From Pampus argenteus (taxonomy: Eukaryota; Chordata; Actinopteri; Scombriformes; Stromateidae), in NCBI GenBank assembly GCA_036937835.1, contig CM072880.1, forward strand, positions 11,600,501 through 11,664,500: a stretch of DNA of 64,000 nucleotides. The letters are read 5' to 3'. The notes under the pieces are model-generated. The model was not told the DNA's origin and searched no databases. It worked only from the letters and a program-made list of their open reading frames with translations. Shown piece by piece: positions 23,601 to 36,895 of the stretch. The position numbers were made by a program, and so were the translations under genes. Positions within the stretch are counted from its first letter, which is position 1; each line of letters starts with the position of its first letter.

Positions 23601-26600
23601 CATGTGTAACTTGTATATATTGTATTTATACCATTTATACCATTAGATTTACATCACATTTGGATTATATTATATTTGCACTGCAGTTGGGATACGTGGA
23701 CACTTTTGTGACATTTCAGCATTACGAACCTTTTTACTACCGAACCCGCATGAATCCTGAGCTTAAAGTCAATTCCACTCAAAAATGTGTTTTCTGCTTA
23801 TGTGTTATCTGTTGAAGTGGGAAATTTTCTCTGTGCTCATTTTTAAACCTGCACATACACTGAAAAATTGACTTTCCAGTGAAGGCTTGTGTCCAACAGT
23901 TAAATTTCTGAAATGAACAATATTTACAATAATTATAGATTCTGGATCTTTTGTAATTTTAAGAATTTTCTAACTAGGAAATTTGAACGTTTTTGGTGAA
24001 AAAAAAACATGTCAGACTGAAAATATTGTCTTAAAACATGCTCGGAGGGGATGTTTAACTGAATAAATGGTGGTCTTCTCTCCCTCTTATGTCTGTGCTG
24101 TGCAGTGGGATCTGGTGTGTGATCAGTACTGGCTGGTCCCAGTGGAGGAGGTGTGTTTCATCCTGGGCGTACTGACCGGCTGTCTGGGCCTAGGCTATGC
24201 TGCTGATAGGTAAAACTAACTATAGTACAGTACAAGTCTGTTAATAGGTTACTGTGTCAATGTAGAAAGTTTGTATGTGGTCTTTCTGCTTGTTGCACAT
24301 GCTGTTCCTCATTCTTCAGTCACTTGATCCTGACTTTGCAGGTTCACTACTTCAAAACACAAACACACACACACACAAAGTACAAAAAGTACAAAAAGTA
24401 TCCTCGATGTTAATGTTCAAATAAAATTAGCCATTGATTTACTATGCCTGCCAGTGGTTCCACGCTCAGTCAATAGCTGAAAGGAAGACGGGTTTTATAT
24501 CAAGAGTCCCTCTATATCAAAAGACTTTCTGTCACAGTAAGAAATCATTTTGTGTGAGAAATACTGCTGTTTGCTACAAAAAAGTCTCCCCACACACAAG
24601 CAGTGAAGAATAGTTAATGTAAACCTTTTCTGCATTTTGTGGGCCTTATTGCTCGGCACAGGCCGAATTAGGCACACCCCAAGCACCACAGATAATTGAC
24701 ATAACGGATCCCGCCTGTGTCTGCTGTGTTGTCGGATTGAAAATCGCACAGGGGAATCTGTAGTTTTGGGGGGAATTGTGAGGGAGATGATGCCAATTTA
24801 GTCAGCTAACAGCCTTCATTAATTTGCTGACCAATTGAGCATAGCATCTGTTTGTTAAGACGAGTGAATTAATGCCGCCTCTCGGGAACAAGCAATGAAG
24901 AAAAGGCAACAGTGCTAATCTGCAGGTTGGAGGCAAAACGGCTGCGCCCGCACGAAAAATTGGCTAATCATTACATTAAGAGATCAGTAAAATGCTTCAG
25001 ATTAAAGCTGCTTTGAAGATGCATTTTATGTTTCTGTCATTGTGGAATTAGGACATTTCTTTTTTTAAAAAGGTTTCGATACTTTTAGATGTTGCCTGTT
25101 GTGTTGAACCAGGTTAATCTTAACATGGAGATTAATCAGACTGTAATTTGTCTTAATTTTGTAAGGTTTTTATTTGGTCTAAATTAGTTATTCAGCAGAA
25201 GAACTGGATGTTTTTATTTACTGTATGAAACTGTATGTGGTGGCAACAGTAGTACTTTGTGAAGTTATGTTATACAAGTGTAGAATTCACACTGTGGCTC
25301 TCCATTGTATTCATGCTCTGTATAATATATCCATAGTAGATTATTTTCCAAGAAGACTCTTGACTTGTTAATATTTAAGCATGTGAAATAGTTACAAATA
25401 GTTGTTTTAAAAACTGACATCTATGAGAGATCACAAATGATTTGGTGCACTTTTCTTCTTTTGTCATATTTATAATAAATGTGCAGTGAGTAGTTGGCCA
25501 GGTCCTGTTTTTACATGCATCTCTTTTTCCCTGCAGGCTGGGTCGCTCCAAGACTTTGCTGACCTCCCTGACCCTGTCGGTGGTGTTTGGGGTGCTGGTG
25601 TGTGTCTCTCCCTACCCCTCCATCTTTATCGTCATGCGTTTCTGTCTGGCGGCTGCCAGTGCGGGAGTCTACCTCACTCTGTACATCACCCGTGAGTATT
25701 TGAACATTTTAATAGACGCACCATGTTTTATTTTTAATCAGAAGAATAAAAAAAAAAAGCAGAAAGACTCAAACATACTCCATAAATCCCAGACATGGAT
25801 CATAAATTGCTACATAAGCAGACAGAGGAACAAGTTGTATGTTCTAAGTTTTGTGTAGGAGTAAACCAAAAATAAATGTTGCAGATGGTTGGTTGTGTTT
25901 GTCTGTCAGGCCTGGAGCTGTGCGAACCGTCTCTGAGGCTGGTGGTGACGATGCTGGCCGGGCTGATGACTGTAGCCGGGGAGCTGCTGCTGCTGGCTGT
26001 GGCCCTCGGCTGCCAGTCCTGGAGGGGCCTGCTGGGAGCCGGCGCTGCACCGCTAACACTCTTCCTCAGCTACGGGTACGAGTCTGTGTGCATACTGTAT
26101 GTGGTTTTATTCTGGATTCTACGATATCATCATTAAATGATTAGAATTATTTAGATACTTGTTGTCAAGCGCATTTATTTGTTTGTTGTGTTTGTTTGTT
26201 TTTCTGAGAAGCTGCAGAGTGAGGGCAGGAGGTGATAGCAACCTGATTGTCATTTGATAAAGTGTCTTGATGCCAACTGACTTGCTGAAAGCTTTGCTGG
26301 ATTGTATTGATTCAAATCCCCTCATCACTCTGAACCTTTTGGCTCATGTCAGAATGTATTAGAGCTACTTGGTTTAAGGTCCCCTGTCAAGACCTTTGTT
26401 ACAAGAAAAGCCTTCATTGCAGTTTCAAAACCGAATTAACAGAGATTTAAGTCAGATTACTGGCAATGAATTAGAGGTTTTAATAAGAATCAAAGAAAAA
26501 ATGTATTAAGAATTCTGAAAGAGTAAAATGAGCAAATCTGGGTAAAAAAATCTAATACTTCTACATTTTAAATTTTGGTGCTGGGTGAAGGTCAGCAAAG

Positions 26601-29600
26601 ACCAAAGAGTGAGCTGTACTTATGTTTTTGTCTTCTGCAGCATTCCTGGGGTATTTCCAGAGTCTCCTCGCTGGCTCCTTCTGTCAGAGCGATCTGGAGA
26701 CTTGAACTCTTTCACAGAGAGAAGAAACTCCAACAGAGACGTGAGGGACGATGAGAGCTTCACAGGTGTGTGTACATTGACAGATCAGATTCTCATCCTC
26801 TCCCTCAAAATGACAGCAGCTCAGCATGTCTTGCATCAGTGAATGAGTTTATGAAGCCTGTATGATTTACATGTGACTTATGGATTCCTGTCATGCTACC
26901 CTACGGTTATAATTCATGATCTATTAAAGACACAAACCCCAACCCTGCATTACAATGGAATTGTAATAGAGCTGCTACAAAGTGTACAGCATCTTTGGAA
27001 ATCAAACAAACCTCGCTATATTGATCGTGCACCTCCTGCGCTGAGCCGTTAAACACCTGGTGAATATTTAATAGAATCGAGTTCAGATTTATTTTAGTTT
27101 TGAAAGTTAATGACTACTGAATACTTAATGTTGAAATTTAAATTCCATAGAATTTATTGCACTAAAATATCACTTTGAAATTTATCTTTCTGAATTTATG
27201 TGGTCTGAATTTCAGTATTTTTTTTGTAATCACATGTAATAATATATGATTACACACAAACAACACTGTGTTATGACACTTTTAAAAAGGTCAGATCATC
27301 ATTGTCTGTGTTCCTAAAATTTTGTATTTAAAGAAAAACCCTGTTTTGTCCTTTTCGTGTGTCTGCAGAGCTGGATTCAGAGCCGGCCCCCTCCTCTCGC
27401 CCCCACCTGTCCTTCCCTGAGCTCTTCCACAGCAGGAACATCTGGAAGAACTTGTGTGTGCTCGGCTTTACCTCGTAAGTCATCCGACACACCTGATATT
27501 CTTTTTAGCAATGCTGCACTTCAGTTACAGGCCTGGTCTCATATTTCAACTGGGAAGTGTTTTGACCTTTGCTCACTGATTCTTATGATTTCTTCCACTC
27601 TGAGACACTTTTTTTATTTCACACTTGTTTGGAAATACGTGAATGCTCACTGTGGGTGTGTCTGCATTTGTGTCCTTCCCTCAGATTCATCTCTCATGGC
27701 ATTAGTCACTGTTACAGCTCTTTCCGAGGTGACGTCAGAGGCACCGCCCCCAGCTTCTATTGGACCTATCTGCTGTCTGTTTGTGCAGGGGGTGGCGCCT
27801 GGCTGTTGCTCTGGGCGACGGTAGACAGGTGCGGCCGCCGTGGCATCCTGCTCCTCGCCATGACGATGACGGGGCTGGCCTCTTTGATCCTCCTGGGACT
27901 TATGGAGTGTAAGCGGGCTTTAGTCGACAGGATATTGTTTTCTCCAACTTGTCCAATAAATGAGGAAAGCTAATCATAATAGTTTTTGCCAACAGCGGGA
28001 CATAGTTTTCCTTCATCTCTGCAGAAATCTCCCCCCTGCGGTTAGCCATGAGTTATGTGAGGCTTGTATAAGGATTAAAGGCCTTGGTTTCTTAAATCCT
28101 AACTGGAATGAAGGTATAAGTTAGTTAATATGAAGTTGACCTCAAATCATATTAGATCATCTAGACATTTACTTTATGGTGGCTTCAAACCTAATAAAGT
28201 AACAAAACCGGCTGTCTCTTCGTGGAAAATCACGTTGTCAGTGCCTTTTGTTTTTCCACAGTGTAGTGTGGAAACACACACATCCATCATTGTCTGAGTC
28301 TCAGTCTCCCCCATGTGGATGAAAAGTAGTATGACTTCTCAGTTTATGTAGGACACTGCAGTGGCAGCAAAGTCAAAGCCGTGTCAGGCGCTGTGCTTTA
28401 ATCATGCATTGAAGGCTAAGGGGGCAGTAGCACTGGCGGCGACCTCTGTTTGTACTTTATGTCTACTGTTTGTGGACACACACAGGTCTGGGAATGGGGA
28501 ATTTGGGGAAAAGTGATACAGTGATATCAAGCAAAATCAACAGCTGATTTATTATCTGGAAATGAATGCTAAAAATGCAAAGGCAATTTTTCACTAAAGC
28601 TTCTCCCTCCCTCTTTCATCCCTCTAGATCTCAGTGAGACGGCCATCACTGTTTTCTCAGTGCTGGGTCTCTTCTCCTCCCAGGCCACCGCCTCCCTCTG
28701 CATCCTCTTCACTGCAGAGATCATGCCCACCATCATCAGGTAGGATAACACAGACATACTGTGCAGTCAACAAACATATTCAAATGTTTTTGTTGTATTT
28801 CTTTGGTCAAAAAGAACCTGCTCAACACTAAAATGCTGCAGGAATAAATCAGGACATGAAAATTGCAGTAAATCGTGAGGGAAGACAGAGGAAATTTCCA
28901 CTGATATCTATAAGTAATGAAGAAGAATGAAGTAATGAAGAGAAGTTTGACACAAAAAAAATCCTCTTTAAATTATACAACAGGTTGACTTCTGTTCTTT
29001 TGGAAATTAAGGGATGAAATGCCTTATGTCACAGGTCATTTATACATTACTGCTGTGACCTGGAAATTCCCAAATAAATGTTAATTCATACGTCCACATT
29101 TAGTTCCATATTTTGGGAAATTCTTGTTGAAAGTTAGATGAAAAGATTGATTTTACTCTTATGTCTGTTGGGTAAATATAAAGCTGCAGCCATGGAGTGA
29201 TTAGCTTAGCTTAGCATATAGACCAAAAACAGGGGGAAGCTGGCTCTGTCTAAATATTAAAAAAAGAACCTAGTAGCACCTCTGAAGCTCACTAATTAAC
29301 ACGTTATATCTTCTCATGTTGCTATGCTAAGCTAAGCTAACAGCCTCCTGGGTGTAGCTTTATATGTAAGAGAGTGACGTAAGAGTGATATCAATGTTCA
29401 CACCCACACTGAGTCTGTACATGTCAACATAGAAAACTGAGTTTGTGTGTGTCTGCAGGGGCAGTGGCGTGGGAGCCGTGCTGGCCCTGGGCTGCGTGGG
29501 CCGCCTCAGCTCCCCGCTCATGGACCTGAGGAACCACTATGGCTACTTCCTGCACCATGTGGTCTACTCCTCTCTGGCCCTGCTGGCCGTGCTCTCCATC

Positions 29601-29735
29601 CTGCTGCTGCCTGAGAGCAAGAGGAAGCCGCTGCCCCAGACGCTGGCTGATGGGGAGCAGTACAGACGCCCCCCACTGGGCCGGAGGAGGAGGGACAACG
29701 TGCCGCTGCTGGCAACACCCAACCCAGAGACCTAA
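20603..29735 (+). CDS. slc22a17: Atypical solute carrier SLC22A17 (brain organic cation transporter-like / lipocalin-2 receptor)
   Basis: Nine coding exons: 20603-21076, 24106-24209, 25537-25691, 25910-26075, 26641-26765, 27369-27474, 27685-27908, 28628-28739, 29459-29735. They join in frame to 580 aa. Residues 1-50 are a Pro/Ser-rich cytosolic tail; TM1 is about 61-80; the long extracellular loop has N-glycosylation sequons at N105, N130 and N146 and leads into WDLVCDQYW. Major-facilitator loop motifs GYAADRLGR and VDRCGRRG are present, then RNIWKNL, SVLGLFSSQA and LLPESKRKPLP. The tail LLATPNPET closely matches the human SLC22A17 end (LLATPNPAL), which separates it from SLC22A23. Human SLC22A17 is a plasma-membrane protein reported to take up lipocalin-2/siderophore-iron and other proteins; organic-cation transport has not been convincingly shown. 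The start is the first ATG after the acceptor at 20543. Introns are up to 3 kb and otherwise empty. Confidence 0.93.
21077..24105 (+). other. Large slc22a17 intron, no feature seen
   Basis: A 3-kb intron between the first two coding exons. It contains a T run at about 23191-23213 and ordinary AT-rich sequence. No internal exon, RNA gene or clear transposon was recognised. Confidence 0.6.
29095..29400. repeat. Fold-back fish repeat in the last slc22a17 intron
   Basis: The left arm contains TTTTGGGAAAT, AGTTAGATGAAAAGATTGAT, GCTTAGCTTAGCATA and CAGGGGGAAGCTGGCTCTGTC. A middle ACCTCTGAAGCTCACTAATT follows, and the right arm returns ATGCTAAGCTAAGCTAACAG and GTGTAGCTTTATAT, partly complementary to the left. 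This is a widespread non-autonomous element with long inverted arms in percomorph genomes, recognised by eye. Confidence 0.75.
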
Positions 29736-31803
29736 AAAAGAAACAGAAACAGGGGGAGGGACTGTTCTCAATTCAACTCACTTTACCTGCAGCCAGAACA
29801 TTTGCATCTATCCATGTTCACGCAGAGCAATACAGAGAGTGGAAGAAGAAACAGAAAGAGGGAGGGTGAGAGAAAAGGGCTGCATTTATCGTTTGTGGAC
29901 AGACAGAAGATGAAGGACAGTGATGAGCCTTACACTCCAAGCTTCCTAACATATCATCCTTTAGTCATTCCAAACGCAGCTACCGTTTTCACTCCATCGT
30001 TCTCCATTTCCAGCCATGCAGACGTCAACGTGTTTCTGAACACACACAACATTCACATCTAGGAAAGTCTTCATCTTTCCCATCATCTCCTCCTGACCAG
30101 GCGGCGATTGCTCCACCCCAACATGTGACACACCAGCATACTGTACAGAGCCGCACGCCGTCCACCGAACCCAGCGTGTCTGTCGTAGAGATGTTAGCTG
30201 CTTACTGCGATCTCGACTCTACTCTCTGGCTCCCAGAGAAGTTGCAACGTAATCCTAGCATTTGTCTTAATCTGCGTAGGATGTTCTTTTGTCGTGTTGG
30301 TTGTGTATGACGACACAGTAAGTGCTCAAAAGTGTACGAAATCGAAGCAAAGTATGTGAAAGCCTGCATACTTTTGTGTAATGTACAACTTAGTGGACAC
30401 TTGTGGTAACCCCCCCCCCCTCGATGTGGCACTCCAACCATGGATGGATCTCAGTTCTCGGACTTGTAACACTCTAGGGGTGTTGTAGGAGTTATATGTG
30501 TTGTAAATACTCTAGACTTAGTTTCTTTAACTTCTTGGAGCATCTGAGTTTTGTTAAAGCAGACCCTGTGGCTGGAATCTGTACCATACAGTATGCTATG
30601 CAGTGGAACAGTGTGGAGCAGAGCACTTTTGATAATGGTGGTGAATTTGACCAAAGCTTTCAAATTTAGGAGACACTTTTCTGAAAATAATTGAACTAAA
30701 CACTATGACTGCACCATCTATTCACTCAGTATTGGGATCAGAGGCAAAAACAAGTGTTATTCCAGTTGTACAACCTGGCCTGGAGTCAGAAATATTTATA
30801 TCTTATTTATGTTGTTGTTACGTATGATATAACAGCCTGAATGGGCCAAATTTATAAATTATCCAGAGGCCTCTGATTTTTCAGCATTAAGCTAACTATT
30901 GATAAATTGGTTTGAGATGACATGGCATGGAATAAACTGTCCATTTCCTAATGATCAAAGAAGAGTGAAGCTGTTAACTGTCACAACATTCCTATCTGCA
31001 TGTTTGGACGCACTGAAGGGCTTGTTTTATTCTGTATTTCCTCAGAAGCTTATAGTTACTCAATACCTCTCTAGATGCCCAGTCGCCGCTGTAAGAGTAT
31101 AGACGGGTACAAATAAACTACAGTAGAAGTTTTAAATAGTAACTTGTGTAACCCTGCACATATATTTTGTCAGGACTTGATATGTGGAGGTTATCTGTGT
31201 TATTTTGGCTGAATGTTTATTGATGCTGGAGAAAGGGCCCCATGATTACGCTCCGTGAGGATTGAACGGCAGTTTAAGAGGGCCCCGGAGCTGCAAATGA
31301 ACCCCCCGACTCCTCCTCAAGCAGGCCACAACATTAACTGTTTTATTCTTTACACAGTATATTATTTATTTGCCTTTTTACATATGGCACAGATAAAATA
31401 ATGATAGAGAATTATCAAAGCATGTCTGTTTTAGTGCTTAAAAAAAAATCAAAAAAAATCTGAGTGTATGCTAGTGTGCTCGGGTAATTCTTTTCCTCAT
31501 GTTTTCTTCATGTGCGCGTGAGGAAGCGGGGGTTTAATTTGGACTCTGATGTTGAGGATAAATAAAGGATTTATGAGAACTTTCACCTTTACCGACGCCT
31601 TCTTCCCCCGTCAGGTTTTGGTAGTTCTTTCTTTTTTTCTTCCTTGTATGTTGCACTCAATAAGTCCCAACACTTATACACTGATGATTATTATCACTAT
31701 GATTAACTCGGCTCGAGTAATACTATGTCTGACAACACTGATGATCTGTTCAATGATGAGTGTGATGCTGTTAACTCTATAGCCTGATTTCATGTCAAAT
31801 AAA
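29736..31803 (+). other. slc22a17: slc22a17 3' UTR
   Basis: About 2 kb of noncoding sequence runs from the stop codon to an AATAAA at 31798-31803. It includes a C10 tract at about 30411. No other exon was found, so a single long 3' UTR is the simplest reading. Confidence 0.6.
31798..31803 (+). terminator. slc22a17: slc22a17 candidate poly(A) signal
   Basis: Canonical AATAAA in CATGTCAAATAAAACTGG, the last strong hexamer before the intergenic region. Confidence 0.5.
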
Positions 31804-32285
31804 ACTGGTTAAATAATATGTCCACATTTATTTTTTATTATTATTCATGAGTAATTTCACAACTAAATATTATACAGCACATTACTTTTTCATAAAAAAA
31901 TCCAATCATAGACTGCACATTCAAAATACATAACAAGAATTTCCATCTGTATGACTATTTCATCTGTGTTTTTATAGTAGATATTTGTTTACATGTTTAT
32001 ATATATTATATTTATATGTACAAATATAACGCAGTAAGTACTAATTATAATCAAACTTACAAATACAAGCTAGTATAAACATGATGTAACCTACAGCCAA
32101 AATCACATAGGTCACGTGAGCTACATGTGTAAACCTGTATTTGACAGTGTAAAATGCAGAGCAGTGATTAGACACACAGTGTATGGTCAGCGGCACGTGT
32201 TGTTATTTAACATGCAGATCCAAATGTACCTCTCAAGCTGTTCACCTACATCAATAACAGGCGCTCAGTGGGAATGTCAACACGT

Positions 32286-35200
32286 TATCTTTGTCCTCAA
32301 GGAGACAATGACCGGGAGAAAAAGACGTGTTGGGTTACGCCTCGTTGTCACGCTGAAGGATGGCAACAGCTCCTGTACATGGCAGTCATGGCAGTGTGTG
32401 GACAGGATCGAACCTGTAAATAGATTATGGCTGATGACAGACAGACCCTGTACTGCATGTTTAGTAATGCAAACAGAAGATACAAAACTGTAAAGGGGCT
32501 TTTCTTTATGTTTAATGATGAAGTTTTCGGTTCAAATACTTTTTAGCCACTTAGAGCATGATCTTCTGGTTTGATCATAAAGGCACATTTTATGTCTTAA
32601 TGAGGAAGTTAATACATTAATAACCCCTTTTTCAACGGCAATCATAGTACCCATGAAAGTGCTCTTGAAAACTGGTTGACATTGATACAGAAATGACATA
32701 GTATGTATATTAAAGGATGATGAGAGGCTGCAGTGGTTGGGTGTTGATAACTTAGTGAACCTTTAAATCTGTCTTCTCCTACACCTGAGGAGCAGCTGCT
32801 AACTTGTTTTTGATTGGGGGAGCTTGGGTTAGATCAATGTGGGCCTGTACACATCTGTGGTGATCTGTTTGTGAGAATGAAAAAATTATATTATAGAAAA
32901 ATAAATTATATAAATGTTGAAATGAATCAACCTATAGCTCTTTCAGTCCTGTCAAATCCTTGGGGTAGGAAGCTTACTCTCAGAGGTTTGAAGTACATAT
33001 AGACAATCATACCCAGTTTAAGTCAACGGCGGCTCACTCCCAACATATACTTCACATATATACGTACCGTCATGTGTAGGACTGACTGCAGAGGTGAGGA
33101 TTGAGGTGTGAATTCTCCAAGAGATTCTCAAGTGTTAAGGAATCTCTTAACCACAATTAACACCTTGCTACTTGTCACTTTCCCTGGACAGTGAAACTCT
33201 GACAGCTGTCTTAACCTTTAAGGAAGTTGACACTGGAGGGGTTAAGAAGATCAAAACCCTTCCACTCAACAGTTTGTTAAACAGCATAAACATTCAGCTG
33301 ACTTTCTCTCGTCTCCGTTTGGTGGATGTGTTTAAGTCTGGTTTGCTTGTATTAATTGTTTGCATTTCAAATGACTTTTTCTCAATTACTGACTATCTAT
33401 ATGATTGTACCCTTATGCAAAAGACCTGTAATGTGAAACCAGGCTGAAAATTCTTAATATTAATATTTAACATATAATAACCACCTTCAAATATTATTAA
33501 TGAGTCATTTTTTTTTTTTTATTAAACTGAGTGGTTGCACCACTTCATACATCACCATCTTAGACTAGTTGGGGGAAGTAAATGTTTATTTATGCCCACT
33601 GACCTATACAAATATAAAGCACCTGTCACGGGACCATGAGAGGGCAACGTCTGGCAGTCAACCAAACCTCACAAGTGTCAGAAGAAGAATTTCACAGGTT
33701 TATCTTTGTCGTCAAGGATAGAAAGAAGGAAGAGTTGACAAGACGGGCCAGAGGTTACGCTCACTATAGTAAATACTCTCACTTGTGACAGTGGATTGTT
33801 GTGACCTTGTCTCACATACTGAATGAAGATGATTGTGAGTGAAGCTCTCCCAGCCGGTTCCTTCAAAGACTCAACGCTAACATACGTTAAAAGTAACCAC
33901 ATATCAAAAATACAAACCTGTGTTGTGTTTTTTTTATATGTTCCCATGTTGTGATGACAGATATAAAACTATCCAACTGTCCAAACAAGCGAGGTGAACG
34001 TTTATTTGACTTCAGGTGTGAGGGGTGAATAGTCCATAGTGCAGGAACAGTCGCACAGTTGTGACGAGCGTAAGACAGCTGAGAATGAGAGTCTCCAAAC
34101 GGGCCGGCATGTTCCACCCTGGTATTAAAACAATGCCCTCAAGGTTGGAGTGGAACTCCATAACATAACAAAACAACGTAAGGTGTGGAGCTGCGAAAGT
34201 TGAGTCATGTGGAGTTCAGGGAAAAGTTGGTCTACAGGCTGTCGTACTTTCTCCAGTCATATAGGACCACATTATCACCTTGTAAAGAGACTGCACACTT
34301 TCCCTGAGCCACGTTACACTTGACAGCTCTCTCTTAAACCTTTGAGTAATACATTCAAACCTGCAATGCTGAGCTCAGCGCCTTGTTATTTACATCACGA
34401 CAGGTTGTTATAATTCAACAGCAGGCTTGAAAAATCTTGCGTAATTTGTACGTCTACCATCTCTTACCATTAACTCCTGAATAAACAGTGTATATTCTAC
34501 TATCATACTCATATGGCTATATTTTTTACTAGTACTACAGAGATGGGATATCATGTCCCTCTATGTCCTCTCTTATGTTATCAGGCCAGTTACACCAGGC
34601 CATTCAAGCTCCTTTATTGGACTGTTTGTGCAACATCCTCCACCAACTCTACCGGTTTATCCACCCACTTATTTCTATCTTTTGTCCTAGCTCTCATCTA
34701 CATCACTTGCTCTCCTGTTTCTTTCCTCTTTCAACCAACCCAGCTGTATGTACTACTAATCTAATTATATCTAATTAAGCAAGCTGTGCAGTGAACAGAA
34801 GCATTAGGTGACTGACAGAAGGAATGACAGCAGAGCAAGACAGTGTCAAAAGTCAACCCTTCAAACTTACAGTGTAGGACAGCTGAGAATGGGACCACAG
34901 ACAGGGAAATCATTTGGTTGGGGAGTGTGGAGTGTTAGAGGGTCTTGTTATGCAATGCAAAGGTCTTGGAGTAGAAGATGGCATCTCTAACTACGTCTGA
35001 GATAAATAAGATGGCCTTACACTTTGCATGGTGCAGAAATACTCGACAACAATCCTCGTGGCGACTGCAGACACTTGTAAATGCCAACAATTTAATCACA
35101 TCCCAAAAGACACTCAGGGGGAAGGAAAACATAATTTGTAATGTAATGTAGTTCATAAATACAGCGTTAGATTAGACATTAAGTAGCACAAGGAAATAAA

Positions 35201-36349
35201 ACAGAGACTGGTAGTACTGCTGAGGGGGACAAATGACAAGCCAGCTGAGTGCGGAGAGCTTGCTTTCACATAAGCTCAGTAGAAGGAATCCCAAAACAAT
35301 TTCACAGGATTATCTTTGTCCTCAAGGGTAACAGAAGGAAACAATGGCAGGCCAACAAGATGGAGTGTGGAATTACAGTATGAAGTGGCAGTTAGTTTTA
35401 GTGCCAGTATATACGGCGGTGACCTCGCCCTTTTTTGAGCAACAGCTGCAACTGCACACTTCAACCTTCATCTTTATATCCTCTCAACGGCAGGACACGT
35501 GCATGTTAAAGTAGTGGAAACCTGTGAGCACACAGGACGTAGTAGTAGGTGATCACCAAACATCCATTTATTTTAGTTAAACTACTATAACAGAACTGGC
35601 CGTCACCAAAGCTTCGTCTATGAGGAAACAAATGTTCCTGTATCTACTGAAGCTGTGACTGCGGTTTTTATATTTGGTGTGAGGCATGCTTTAAGGAGTG
35701 TGTGACTGTGAGCCTTAAAGTTCAACAGTTTGGGAAATAAGCTAATCTAACTCATGACAAAAAAGTAAATAAGTACAGTACATTCATAATCATTAATGAA
35801 AAAATATTTGACCTCTAGTTAATATATCGTTTTAGACTCTGTAAAGATGACACACACACACACACAAACTAAGACCCAAAATATGCCCGTCCGTCTATCC
35901 TCCATGAAGGAAAGATAACAAAGCTCCACCATAAGTGTTGACGACAGAAGGACACAAGACAGCTGGGAATGGCAGCCTCAACGTCACCCTCGATGGACTG
36001 AGGAATGGGACACTGGGTGCAGACAACCGTCAAGTCCCACAAGGTCACGGCGAAGGTGTGAAGTTGTTAAAGTCAAAAGGGCTCATGCGCTTCTTGAGGA
36101 GGTCTTCAAGAGGTCCCCTAAACCGTTTAAGCATCCCCTCTGTTAACTCGACAGCTATTAGAAGCATTGACCCGCTGCCATCGATAATGTGCACATGCGG
36201 GAGGTGACTGTATATGAGCTAAATGTATTTATTGACAGTATGGGCGCTGAAACCTTTGAAAGCAGGCAGCTGTCACACGCCATGTTTTATTATAAATGAA
36301 GAGGGTCAGCTGAGGTGAAAAATTCACAAGTGTATCTTTGTCCTCCAGG
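32286..36349 (-). repeat. Diverged recurring units upstream of the myosin gene
   Basis: A 17-base core, TATCTTTGTCCTCAAGG, recurs with 0-2 changes at 32286, 33701, 35311 and 36333. The three copies at 33701, 35311 and 36333 share TTCACAGG-like flanks. A second motif, GACAGCTGAGAATG, recurs at 34074, 34878 and 35958. A third shared block (CACTTTCCCTG, then GACAGCT with TCTTAA-CCTTT) occurs near 33175-33215 and 34296-34340. Read on the minus strand in one frame, the first core gives LEDKD-like peptides (LDDKDKPVKFF, LEDKDNPVKLFW, LEDKDTLVNF, LEDKDNVLTF). The spacing of 1.0-1.6 kb suggests old tandem duplication of a ~1-1.5-kb segment. It is not shown to be a gene. Confidence 0.55.
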
Positions 36350-36822
36350 ATAATAGAAGACACACAATACTATTGTCTGTAGACACCCGGACAGTGCTTG
36401 TTGTTGGTGGTGACAGACCACCAGTCACATTCTTTGACATCAAAATATGCCAGAAACGGGTTATAAACATTTATAGATGAATAATTAATAAAAGTATTAA
36501 GATGGTGAAAATGGTAAATGTTGTCCTTATGTATACATTTACTGTTACTACTTAAGATTGTTATGTATTATTATTGTTGTTTCATATGAACAAAATAAGA
36601 CGTATTCATTATATAATGTTATAAATTCTAAAACATTTCTATAATTTGTTTGCCTTTTCAGTCACTTGAAGGCGAACATTAAAATAGATGCTGATCTAAG
36701 ACCAGCTCATAAGCTTCAGTTGCAATAGCCAATGGTTACATGGGACTTTTTATTGTCCACACCTTTATCTCCAAATACAGATGTTCTTTTTTTGATTACC
36801 GTCTATTGTTTTCTTGCTCTTT

Positions 36823-36832
36823 CCATATATGG
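36823..36832 (+). promoter_or_regulatory. CArG box (SRF site) in the myosin promoter
   Basis: CCATATATGG is a perfect CC(A/T)6GG element, centred about 40 bp upstream of the TATA box. SRF acting through CArG boxes is an established driver of cardiac and skeletal sarcomere genes. A GATA-type site (AGATAAAGG on the minus strand, 36762-36770) and a CCAAT box (36728-36735) lie just upstream. Confidence 0.7.
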
Positions 36833-36865
36833 GCGACTGTGTGTCGAAGCACTGCCTATGGGATT

Positions 36866-36873
36866 TATATAAA
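36866..36873 (+). promoter_or_regulatory. TATA box of the myosin heavy chain gene
   Basis: TATATAAA sits 43-50 bp upstream of the first-exon splice donor at 36917, which leaves room for a short untranslated exon starting near 36896. Sarcomeric myosin genes typically have TATA promoters with tiny untranslated leader exons. Confidence 0.75.
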
Positions 36874-36895
36874 GAGGGGTTCAGACAGAGTGAAG

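Noticed and set aside
20603..29735. Assignment to SLC22A23 in place of SLC22A17
   Set aside because: The C-terminus LLATPNPET and the FSVLGLFSSQA segment match SLC22A17, and the neighbouring genes are those around human SLC22A17.
29802..30310. Short plus-strand frames after the slc22a17 stop codon
   Set aside because: No conservation signal or splice structure. They lie in what is best read as the slc22a17 3' UTR.
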